Shown: piece after piece, positions 1 through 4,920 of the stretch | How the letters are laid out: every line of letters begins with the position of its first letter | Position numbering within the stretch: the first letter of the stretch is position 1 | Origin: Candidatus Aminicenantota bacterium | GTDB taxonomy: Bacteria > Acidobacteriota > Aminicenantia > UBA2199 | Assembly: GCA_030612495.1 (NCBI GenBank) | Contig: JAUWNT010000122.1 | Span: forward strand, 1-6,141 | Direction: 5' to 3' | DNA: 6,141 nt | Notes under the pieces: model-generated | The model's database searches: none | What the model was told of the DNA's origin: nothing | The model's input: the letters and a program-made list of their open reading frames with translations, nothing else | Made by a program: the position numbers and the translations under genes

Positions 1-315
1 CCCACTGTTTTTGAACATTTTGAAGGCAAAGTCAAAGATTTTTAGTGCATCATTATTTTCAATATTAGATTTAGAAACCTGTAGTTCAATTATTTTACGT
101 AGTTTTCCAGCAAATTTTTCTATAGATTTAACAACTCTCTCCGCACTGTAATATAAGTAGAGATTCCCTCCCTGATCAAGTTTAGAAGTTACTTCAGAAA
201 AACTATTCTTCACAGCAGATTCAATTTTAGGAGTGGGGGGTTTGTGCATAACAAGATATATAACTGCTCCTCCAATGAGTATCCCAACAAGTAAACAAAT
301 AATGATTTTTTTCAT
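1..315 (-). CDS. Membrane-anchored protein of unknown function, C-terminus cut by the window edge
   Basis: An open frame of 105 codons starts with ATG at 313-315 and runs off the left edge without a stop. A strong AGGAGG at 323-328 sits 7 nt before the ATG and fixes the start. Residues 1-22 are MKK followed by a hydrophobic stretch (IIICLLVGILIGGAVIYLV), so this is either an uncleaved signal anchor or a signal peptide. No lipobox is evident. The rest is polar and looks helical, with Lys/Glu-rich segments, and would lie outside the cytoplasm. I recognise no family. It lies 46 nt after the histidine phosphatase on the same strand, so the two are probably co-transcribed. A TATAAT at 337-342 in the gap has no good -35 partner. 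The call as a real gene is firm; the function is unknown. Confidence 0.8.
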   Translation of the reverse strand, partial: MKKIIICLLVGILIGGAVIYLVMHKPPTPKIESAVKNSFSEVTSKLDQGGNLYLYYSAERVVKSIEKFAGKLRKIIELQVSKSNIENNDALKIFDFAFKMFKNSG

Positions 316-361
316 ACTCACACCTCCTTTTTGTTAATTATATACTATTTATATTATTAAT

Positions 362-988
362 TTAATACCATTCCATAACAGTATGTGTTAAATGGTCTGT
401 CTGATTAAGTTTAAATATTGTAAATCCCCTTTTTTGTTCAAATAATATAATTGATACTGAACAATTGTCTAAATGAAATTTCCAGAAGTAGTTCTCTTTC
501 AAACCAATACATGCAGCTAACATTATTTTATTAACTGAACGGTGAGAAACTACAACAATGGATTTTTCTTTTATGTCTTTAATTTTGTTTAAAAATTTCC
601 CAGCTCTTATGTACACATCAGCAATACTCTCTCCTTTTTGGAAAGTTATTTTTTCAGGGCTTTCTATCCATGTTTTCCATAGTTTGGGAGATTGTTTTTT
701 AAGCTTATCTTTTTCCATCCCTTTCCATATTCCCAAATCTAAGTTATTTAAATTTTCTTTTTTTATAATTTCATTTTCAGGGAAAGCAATCTCAGCAGTT
801 TTAACAGCACGTGATAGAGGACTTGTAAATACAATGTCTACAGGCTTATCTTTAAAATATTTTCTTAGATCTTTTGCCTGTTTTTCCCCGGCTCCGGCTT
901 TGGAAAGGGGAATATCAAGTCTTCCCCTGAAAATCCCCTTTCTGTTTGATTCTGTTTCACCATGACGTATTATGTATATAGTTTTCAC
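362..988 (-). CDS. Histidine phosphatase family protein (GpmB/CobC-like branch of the phosphoglycerate mutase superfamily)
   Basis: The 208-residue product has the length and motif order of the two-histidine phosphatase superfamily. RHGET at 8-12 carries the phospho-accepting His9, followed by N15. R21-G-R-L-D-I-P-L-S matches the usual 'GR.D.PLt..G..QA' block. TSPLSRAVKTAE at 55-66 supplies the conserved Arg60. GES is at 119-121 and VSHRSVNK at 147-154 carries the second His149. The protein is probably a cytoplasmic phosphomonoesterase acting on a small phosphorylated metabolite; the substrate cannot be read from sequence. In the block usually L-x-E-x-D/x-F-G-x-W-E-G the product reads L80-N-N-L-D-L-G-I-W-K-G90, so the acidic residue normally used as general acid/base appears to be Asn82. 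The start codon is GTG (986-988) with no Shine-Dalgarno. A promoter lies directly upstream, suggesting a leaderless mRNA. The next gene follows after 46 nt. Confidence 0.92.
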   Translation of the reverse strand: MKTIYIIRHGETESNRKGIFRGRLDIPLSKAGAGEKQAKDLRKYFKDKPVDIVFTSPLSRAVKTAEIAFPENEIIKKENLNNLDLGIWKGMEKDKLKKQSPKLWKTWIESPEKITFQKGESIADVYIRAGKFLNKIKDIKEKSIVVVSHRSVNKIMLAACIGLKENYFWKFHLDNCSVSIILFEQKRGFTIFKLNQTDHLTHTVMEWY

Positions 989-994
989 AAATAT

Positions 995-1022
995 ATTATA
1001 GAACAGGAATAATTTTAGTCAA
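995..1022 (-). promoter_or_regulatory. Sigma70-type promoter of the phosphatase gene
   Basis: Read on the minus strand, TTGACT (1017-1022, one mismatch to consensus) is followed after 16 nt by a perfect TATAAT (995-1000). A start point about 7 nt past the -10 box falls on or next to the GTG codon at 988, leaving essentially no 5' leader. Confidence 0.7.
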
Positions 1023-1055
1023 TTAATCACTTACAAAATAGATGGATATTATAAA

Positions 1056-1085
1056 GAGGGGATAAAGGGGGATAAAGGGGACAGG
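1056..1085 (+). repeat. Tandem GATAAAGGGG units ending in GGGGACAGG, possible RAYT recognition end
   Basis: GATAAAGGGG is repeated exactly at 1061-1070 and 1071-1080. AGGGG precedes it and ACAGG follows, giving GGGGACAGG at 1077-1085. From memory, GGGGACAGG-type motifs commonly sit beside RAYT genes of this subfamily in unrelated bacteria. I found no inverted CCTGTCCCC partner downstream of the transposase in this window. The repeat is seen directly; its role as a transposase-linked end is inference. Confidence 0.5.
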
Positions 1086-1105
1086 TAATTTATTTTATTT
1101 TTTTG

Positions 1106-1134
1106 TTGAAAAGATGGTTATTTAAGTTTATTAT
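1106..1134 (+). promoter_or_regulatory. Candidate promoter of the RAYT gene
   Basis: TTGAAA (1106-1111) and TATTAT (1129-1134) are separated by 17 nt, and each has one mismatch to consensus. The -10 box overlaps a perfect 12-bp palindrome, TTATTATAATAA (1128-1139). The leader to the ATG would be roughly 70 nt. The background is AT-rich, so the match is suggestive only. Confidence 0.4.
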
Positions 1135-1214
1135 AATAAGTAGTAGATCAGATTGTTGTTTTATTAGAAAAAATGAGAACAATAAATGATTAATTATTTA
1201 GAGGAGGAAATCAA

Positions 1215-2129
1215 ATGGCAAGAGTAAAACGTTTAAAAGTTCTTGGGGAACCTGCGTACTACCATATTATTTCAAGAACTGTTGGGAAAGAGTTTTATCT
1301 GGGTGATGTGGAAAAAGAGAAACTTCTAAAAATAATAAAGAAATACTCTTCTATCTATTTTGTTAAAGTAATTGGTTTTGTTATTATGAGCAACCACTTT
1401 CATTTACTTATAAAGATGGAATCTGGTGATACGTATAAAGACGAAGATCTTGAAGCTCGCATAAAAGCCTTTTATGGGAGAGATGAATTAAATGTGTGGA
1501 GTCTTTCTGATTTTCGCAAGAAATTGAGTGATATTTCAGAATATGTAAAGTCTATAAAGCAGAGTTTTTCTTGTTGGTATAATCGAGTAAATGATCGTAC
1601 AGGATACTTTTGGGGAGATAGATTTAAGAGTGTGTTAATTGAGAGAGGAGAATGCTTATTGAATTGTCTTGCATACATAGATTTAAATTCGATAAGAGCA
1701 GGAATAGTGAAGAGGCCAGATGATTATCGATGGAGCAGTATAGGTTTCAGGGTTAAGAATAATAAGAGGGATAAGTTTTTAAGTTTTGAAGGAATATTTG
1801 AAGATGATAATAGTTTGAGAGATTTTTTAAGATATAGAGAATTTCTTTACAATAAAGGAGCGGTAGCGAAGGATGCAAAAGGTAAGATATCAGGAGAGAT
1901 AATAAGAGAGGAGATTGAGAGGGATTTTGATTTAGGAGAGGCTGAGTTATTCAGGTATCGTATACGTTATTTTACAGATGGTTTGGTTTTAGGTTCAAGA
2001 GATTTTATAAAGTCATCATATGCTATGTTTGGAGGCACAGCAATATTAAAGAAGGATAGGCGGATACATAAAACAGGTTTAACGAAAGGGATTTTTTCAA
2101 TAAGGCGGTTGAATTCAATATCGCCATAA
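1215..2129 (+). CDS. REP-associated tyrosine transposase (RAYT, IS200/Y1-like HUH domain)
   Basis: The 304-residue protein has the layout of the larger RAYT subfamily. An N-terminal Y1 nuclease domain spans about 1-170: 'GEPAYYHIISRT' at 11-22, and the HUH metal-binding motif in MSNHFHLLI with H61 and H63. The conserved block 'EYVKSIKQSFSCWYN' (109-123) continues into 'GYFWGDRFKSV' and AYIDLNSIRAGIVKRPDDYRWSS. A C-terminal domain ends in a 'GSRDF...FGG' segment and a basic tail. RAYTs are single-copy, domesticated relatives of IS200/IS605 transposases that cut single-stranded DNA at REP-like hairpins. Many RAYTs have a tyrosine where this one has F118; Y122 in WYN, or Y110, would then be the nucleophile. 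GAGGAGG (1201-1207) lies 7 nt before the ATG, giving a clear start. No terminal inverted repeats or target duplication are visible. The gene is complete and uninterrupted, so probably functional. Confidence 0.93.
   Translation: MARVKRLKVLGEPAYYHIISRTVGKEFYLGDVEKEKLLKIIKKYSSIYFVKVIGFVIMSNHFHLLIKMESGDTYKDEDLEARIKAFYGRDELNVWSLSDFRKKLSDISEYVKSIKQSFSCWYNRVNDRTGYFWGDRFKSVLIERGECLLNCLAYIDLNSIRAGIVKRPDDYRWSSIGFRVKNNKRDKFLSFEGIFEDDNSLRDFLRYREFLYNKGAVAKDAKGKISGEIIREEIERDFDLGEAELFRYRIRYFTDGLVLGSRDFIKSSYAMFGGTAILKKDRRIHKTGLTKGIFSIRRLNSISP
2104..2125 (+). repeat. Imperfect hairpin at the 3' end of the RAYT gene
   Basis: GGCG (2104-2107) and CGCC (2122-2125) flank a perfect 10-bp palindrome, TTGAATTCAA. 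The structure covers the last codons and ends just before the stop, and ATAAAAAATT follows. It could be a REP-like hairpin recognised by the transposase, a weak terminator, or both. The asymmetric bulge (G against TAT) resembles the mismatched stems of REP elements. Confidence 0.4.
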
Positions 2130-2435
2130 AAAATTAGATTTAAACTTATTTAAATAAAGAGTGTTTATATGTCATGTGGATGAGTGTATATGTAATCAGA
2201 AATTTAATTTTTAAAAGGTCATATTCCTGATTTTTTTATATAAAATCCATTTCACTTGTGATCGAATTTAGCAAAACATTGTTTAAATCAATATTTTTAG
2301 AGATTTCAATATAGAGAATAGAAATTAAATTGAAATAATTTATTAAGTAAATAAAATACCTTGTATATTGTTTTTGTTTATTTACTTTGACGTTTCAACT
2401 TTTTAACTTTTAGACGCTTCGATGTTCATTATTCT
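2130..2435. other. Gene-free AT-rich spacer after the RAYT
   Basis: No open frame here has a convincing start or family. The contents are a 7-bp stem with a CTTA loop just after the stop (ATTTAAA 2138-2144, TTTAAAT 2149-2155) and a long-loop stem followed by T7 (AATCAG 2194-2199, CTGATT 2227-2232), a weak terminator candidate. Two larger inverted repeats follow, listed separately. A degenerate 'RACGTTT'-like word stretch lies at about 2389-2424. Confidence 0.5.
2303..2387. repeat. Two consecutive inverted repeats (8-bp and 11-bp arms)
   Basis: ATTTCAAT (2303-2310) is the exact reverse complement of ATTGAAAT (2329-2336), with an 18-nt spacer. Immediately after, AAGTAAATAAA (2345-2355) is the exact reverse complement of TTTATTTACTT (2377-2387), with a 21-nt spacer. 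The arms are almost pure A/T, so chance is possible. Two in tandem could form a structured non-coding transcript or a binding region. Confidence 0.35.
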
Positions 2436-2495
2436 ACATCCAACCAATAAACCAATCAACTATTCAACCATTAGTCCAATCAACCAATAAACCAA
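2436..2495 (+). repeat. Degenerate octamer tandem repeat, unit CCAAT(A/C)AA
   Basis: From 2444 the sequence splits cleanly into 8-bp units: CCAATAAA, CCAATCAA, CTATTCAA, CCATTAGT, CCAATCAA, CCAATAAA, CCAA. ACATCCAA (2436-2443) may be a further degenerate unit. A 15-bp exact direct repeat (2441-2455 and 2481-2495, exactly 40 bp apart) follows from this periodicity. The array is non-coding. Confidence 0.75.
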
Positions 2496-2507
2496 GTGGA
2501 AGTGTAT

Positions 2508-2528
2508 GTGAATAGTAAATAGTGAATA
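2508..2528 (+). repeat. Heptamer tandem repeat GT(G/A)AATA x3
   Basis: Three adjacent 7-bp units, GTGAATA, GTAAATA and GTGAATA, lie between the CCAAT-type octamer array and the promoter of the next gene. It is part of the short-word repeat spacer on the left of the two-gene islet. Confidence 0.6.
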
Positions 2529-2562
2529 CAAGGGGAATTATTTTAAAGAGCTAGTATGGCGT

Positions 2563-2591
2563 TTGACAATATGATATTGTTATCTTAAAAT
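2563..2591 (+). promoter_or_regulatory. Promoter with an overlapping palindromic operator
   Basis: A perfect -35 box TTGACA (2563-2568) is followed after an ideal 17 nt by TAAAAT (2586-2591, one mismatch). Within it lies a perfect odd-length palindrome, ACAATATGATATTGT (2566-2580), with 7-bp arms around a central G at 2573. It covers the end of the -35 box and most of the spacer, the classic place for a repressor dimer. The predicted start is near 2598, about 100 nt before the first gene. Confidence 0.65.
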
Positions 2592-2607
2592 GGTTTTATG
2601 AGAAAGA

Positions 2608-2645
2608 CATTTTTAACCCATAAAAATGCCTATTATCGCATAATA
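2608..2645 (+). other. Two hairpins in the 5' leader
   Basis: CATTTTTA (2608-2615) and TAAAAATG (2621-2628) form an 8-bp perfect stem with a 5-nt ACCCA loop. TATTAT (2631-2636) and ATAATA (2640-2645) form a second perfect 6-bp stem with a CGC loop. Both lie in the predicted leader of the following gene and end 38 nt before its Shine-Dalgarno. They are AT-only stems of modest stability, and no known riboswitch is recognised. Confidence 0.4.
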
Positions 2646-2697
2646 AATAGAGGGGATTAGTGGAAAAATTTTTATATATTATTGAAGGAAAAAAAAT

Positions 2698-3255
2698 ATG
2701 AAAAGACAAATTTATCAATTTAAAATTACATTGAAAGGTGGCAAACCCCCAATTTGGCGCAGGTTTCAAATCTTGAACTCGTCTGATTTTGAAATTTTTC
2801 ACCAGGTTATTCAAACTGTGATGGGTTGGGCAGATTATCATCTTTTTGAGTTTATTATAGATGACTACATTCACATTGCAGATTTAGAGATGATTGATGA
2901 TGAATTTGAAGAAATAATAGATTTTAAGAGTATTAAGATTGGTGATTATATCATTGAAAAGGGAGATAAATTATTATATATTTATGATTTTGGAGATGGC
3001 TGGTATCATCAGATCATTCTTGAAAAAATATTTCCTTTCAATAAATCCTTTAAACACCCTATTTGTCTTGGAGGAAAAAGAGCATGTCCTCCTGAAGACA
3101 GTGGTGGCATTGGTGGTTACTACTGGAATCTTCGGGTAATGAAAGATCCAAATCATTCAGATCATGAGCATATTAAAGAATGGATGGGCGATTTTGATAC
3201 GGAATATTTTGATATTGAAGATACCAATAATGCATTAAAAGAGATAAAATTGTAA
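2698..3255 (+). CDS. Plasmid pRiA4b ORF-3-like family protein
   Basis: The 185-residue product matches the pRiA4b ORF-3-like family along its whole length. 'QFKITLKGGKPPIWRR' is at 7-22 and 'F.IFHQVIQTVMGWADYHLFEF' at about 31-52. YDFGDGWYH at 96-104 is the family's most characteristic motif, and 'CLGGKRACPPEDSGGIGGY' is at 123-141. The family is soluble and cytoplasmic, found on plasmids, in IS1096 (as the so-called tnpR passenger) and scattered in genomes. Its biochemical role is not established, so none is assigned. GAAGGA (2684-2689) lies 8 nt before the ATG. A strong promoter with a palindrome is upstream, and another gene starts 11 nt after the stop, so the pair is probably one operon. 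Confidence 0.9.
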   Translation: MKRQIYQFKITLKGGKPPIWRRFQILNSSDFEIFHQVIQTVMGWADYHLFEFIIDDYIHIADLEMIDDEFEEIIDFKSIKIGDYIIEKGDKLLYIYDFGDGWYHQIILEKIFPFNKSFKHPICLGGKRACPPEDSGGIGGYYWNLRVMKDPNHSDHEHIKEWMGDFDTEYFDIEDTNNALKEIKL

Positions 3256-3266
3256 GAAAAAATAGC

Positions 3267-4034
3267 ATGAAAGAAAGATGTATGCAAAAAAACCTTTTTG
3301 TAGATGGAGACATACCGGATAAAATTATTCTATCTCCGATATTAAAAGAGATTTTAACTCTTTTTTATGCTTTCCCCAAAAAAAAGGGGCAGGCTATCCG
3401 AAATTTTAATAAGTATACTTATAAAATAGTAAAAAAAAATTCTTCAGTTTATGTGAATGAGCTTATTGCTTTTGCAAAAAGTTTCCGTGAAACAAGAGGA
3501 TCAGGTAGACTGTATATGGAAAGGTTAATTTTTGGTGCTTTTAAAGCTATAATTGGAAACATTTGTCTAGTTTTAAAACGACCAGAAAAATCTAAAATTG
3601 TTATTAAAAAAAACATCAATACAATTAAGGATATTGATATAAAAAATGCTCTTTCTATTGTTATTAGTGTAACTGATTTTATCGAAAACACCCTTGATTA
3701 TGTACCTTTGAAACGTGATACTCTCAATGGGGAAAGAAAAGCAATGGCTGTAGAATTGATTCCAGATTTGCTGTACTCTGTTGAATATCCAAGGCTGTAT
3801 CAATTGATTGAAAAAGCTCTTCTTTGCGGTTATAAAGCTGCTGTATTGAGTGCTATTAAGTTTATTTATTATTGTGAAATTCAAGGTGATGGAATAATAA
3901 AAGTTCTAGAAACTGTAAAACAAAATTCAAAAGATTTTGATATTATAAACCATGTTGATTTATTATTAGCAGAAATAAAAGGAGAATTAGTTGACATTTT
4001 TTTATTTGAGAATAAGGATGATGATATTGATTAG
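3267..4034 (+). CDS. Unrecognised helical protein paired with the pRiA4b-like gene
   Basis: This 255-residue protein resembles no family I know. It is Lys/Ile-rich, has no signal peptide or clear membrane span, looks largely helical from residue 10 onward and ends in an acidic tail (ENKDDDID). Low-complexity features include 'KKKGQ' and 'KKNSS'. The first ATG is 11 nt after the upstream stop and has no Shine-Dalgarno. A second in-frame ATG at 3282 is an alternative start with only a weak GAAAGA in front. Translational coupling to the upstream gene would explain either. Three A8-A9 runs (3378-3385, 3431-3439, 3606-3613) lie inside the frame and are prone to slippage. The frame is intact over its length and sits tightly behind a real gene, so it is probably genuine. 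A partner role with the pRiA4b-like protein is only inferred from position. Confidence 0.75.
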   Translation: MKERCMQKNLFVDGDIPDKIILSPILKEILTLFYAFPKKKGQAIRNFNKYTYKIVKKNSSVYVNELIAFAKSFRETRGSGRLYMERLIFGAFKAIIGNICLVLKRPEKSKIVIKKNINTIKDIDIKNALSIVISVTDFIENTLDYVPLKRDTLNGERKAMAVELIPDLLYSVEYPRLYQLIEKALLCGYKAAVLSAIKFIYYCEIQGDGIIKVLETVKQNSKDFDIINHVDLLLAEIKGELVDIFLFENKDDDID

Positions 4035-4065
4035 GGAATTGATAACTTTAGGGTTTGGGCTTAAA

Positions 4066-4082
4066 TATTATTCAGAATAATA
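4066..4082. repeat. 17-bp perfect palindrome after the two-gene islet
   Basis: TATTATTC (4066-4073), a central A, and GAATAATA (4075-4082) form 8-bp perfect arms 32 nt after the stop of the unrecognised gene. With a 1-nt centre it cannot form a tight hairpin without opening inner pairs and has no T-tract. A protein-binding site is therefore at least as likely as a terminator. Confidence 0.4.
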
Positions 4083-4117
4083 GTGTTAAGTTTTGAGTGT
4101 TAAGTTTTGAGTTGAAA
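4083..4117 (+). repeat. Heptamer-based tandem repeat GTGTTAA/GTTTTGA
   Basis: The 14-bp unit GTGTTAAGTTTTGA occurs twice without a gap (4083-4096, 4097-4110). It is itself two related 7-mers, and a fifth degenerate 7-mer, GTTGAAA, follows. It begins directly after the 17-bp palindrome. Confidence 0.7.
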
Positions 4118-4128
4118 AAAGTAAAAAG

Positions 4129-4139
4129 TGACAGTGTCA
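4129..4139. repeat. 11-bp palindrome TGACAGTGTCA
   Basis: Perfect 5-bp arms surround a central G in the spacer between the convergent islet and peptidase genes. It is short, and no function is evident. Confidence 0.25.
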
Positions 4140-4180
4140 GTGCAAGTGGAAGAAGCATTCATGTGTCAGCCATTTTTTTA

Positions 4181-4250
4181 CCAAATCCCAGTCCCCAAAT
4201 CCCAGATCCTACTTTCCTCATCCACCCATCTACTCATCTACTCATCCACT
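4181..4250 (+). repeat. Two C-rich short-word tandem arrays (7-bp, then 8-bp period)
   Basis: CCAAATC, CCAGTCC, CCAAATC, CCAGATC (4181-4208) is a 7-bp-period array. After about 10 nt, CATCCACC, CATCTACT, CATCTACT, CATCCACT (4219-4250) is an 8-bp-period array. The second array overlaps the 3' end of the minus-strand peptidase gene and supplies its last codons and TGA stop (4242-4244). Confidence 0.7.
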
Positions 4251-4847
4251 CTTTATTTTTTTGTTATCTGGTTTAATAATCAGATCATATGGTTTTTTGC
4301 ATAGAAATTTCTTTTTTTTTGGCCACATCTGAGCTACTGTATGTGAACCGTGAATATATTTAATAATTTCTTCATCAGAAGTTTTTATAAAAATCTTTTT
4401 TATATCTGGTTTCCATATCTTTGGGACAAGTCCACTTTTTTTTAAAGCTCTATATGGCATTCTGAATATTACACGGATAAGCCTCTTTATCGAAAGAGTT
4501 AAATAATGAATTTTAGCTTTTATCATACCTTGAAATCCGCCTTTTACAGGCTTTTTCTTGCCATTTCTTTCAAAATGAGTGACAATTCCTTTAAAGTTTT
4601 TCTGTGTTACTAATATGTCATCATTTTGTCTGTTATTATCTCCTCTTGTATACAGACCATCTTTGTTTATTGAAACAACTCTGTGAACCAGTTCTTTTTC
4701 CTCTCCATTATGATCTGTTCCTTTAAAGATGATTACATCACCTCTCTTTAGTTTATTTATTAATACTGGTTTTATATGTAATCTGTCGCCAACCCGAAAA
4801 CTTGCTTTCATACTTTTCCCTCTATAAAAACGTGTATCTTTTTTCAA
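4242..4847 (-). CDS. S26-family signal-peptidase-like protein of the Ser/His type, no membrane anchor
   Basis: The 201-residue product opens with the signal-peptidase box: G10-K-S12-M13 and V19-G-D21, with Ser12 as predicted nucleophile. 'LKRGDVIIFK' (33-42) follows, then LVHRVV with His55 where bacterial LepB has Lys, and YTRGDNNRQND with D70 and D76. This pattern matches the ER/archaeal/SipW-like branch. The Pro usually two residues after SM is Ala15. Unlike most signal peptidases there is no N-terminal membrane segment. A basic C-terminal extension (about 90-201) ends in a 'KYIHGSHTVAQMWPKKKKF..KKPYDLII' block like that of small S24/S26 proteins in peptide-modification loci. I infer cytoplasmic cleavage of the precursor leader or of a partner. 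The start is TTG (4845-4847) with only a distant AAGGG. The next ATG would remove Ser12, and an in-frame TAA lies just upstream. It is the third gene of the peptide operon. Confidence 0.82.
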   Translation of the reverse strand: MKKDTRFYRGKSMKASFRVGDRLHIKPVLINKLKRGDVIIFKGTDHNGEEKELVHRVVSINKDGLYTRGDNNRQNDDILVTQKNFKGIVTHFERNGKKKPVKGGFQGMIKAKIHYLTLSIKRLIRVIFRMPYRALKKSGLVPKIWKPDIKKIFIKTSDEEIIKYIHGSHTVAQMWPKKKKFLCKKPYDLIIKPDNKKIKSG

Positions 4848-4866
4848 TTTTGTTTTTAATTAACCC

Positions 4867-4920
4867 TTATAACTTTTCTCTTTTTTGACTGATCAAATAT
4901 CCTAAAATCTCAAACAACAT
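4867..4920 (-). CDS. 17-codon mini-ORF bridging kinase and peptidase genes
   Basis: An ATG at 4918-4920 overlaps the kinase stop codon in the arrangement TGATG, and the frame reads MLFEILGYLISQKREKL before TAA at 4867-4869. It ends 19 nt before the weak TTG start of the peptidase. It could be translated by ribosomes finishing the kinase and pass them on to the peptidase, or it could be chance. It is not in frame with the peptidase, so it is not a simple N-terminal extension. Confidence 0.3.
   Translation of the reverse strand: MLFEILGYLISQKREKL

Noticed and set aside
558..965. Plus-strand open frame of about 135 codons
   Set aside because: It lies fully antisense to the histidine phosphatase, is rich in Phe/Ser as expected of a shadow frame, and has no ribosome site.
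1472..1678. Minus-strand frame within the RAYT
   Set aside because: It is antisense to a well-conserved domain and has no motif or ribosome site.
2436..2528. CRISPR array
   Set aside because: Units are 7-8 bp and contiguous with no spacers; no cas genes are present.
2608..2697. Riboswitch in the islet leader
   Set aside because: Only simple AT stems are seen, with no conserved core of any riboswitch class I know.
2596..2874. Minus-strand frame across the leader and start of the pRiA4b-like gene
   Set aside because: It overlaps a recognised gene in antisense, and its codons mirror the leader hairpins.
2939..3156. Small frames on both strands inside the pRiA4b-like gene
   Set aside because: They overlap the YDFGDGWYH motif region of a confident gene and look like shadows.
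3449..3884. Minus-strand frames inside the unrecognised gene
   Set aside because: The plus frame is longer, has gene-like spacing behind its neighbour, and the antisense frames are Phe/Ile-rich shadows.
4066..4139. Rho-independent terminator between the convergent genes
   Set aside because: The palindromes there have centres too short for a stable loop, are not GC-rich, and have no following T-tract on either strand.
2493..4152. CAAGTGGAAG pair as att-like direct repeats of an integrated element
   Set aside because: A single shared 10-mer is expected by chance in 6 kb, and no integrase is present. It is kept only as part of the mirror-order repeat observation.
4242..4847. LexA-like or phage repressor S24 protein
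   Set aside because: No DNA-binding domain precedes the Ser box, and the HRVV plus RGDNN..ND pattern fits the S26 signal-peptidase branch better.
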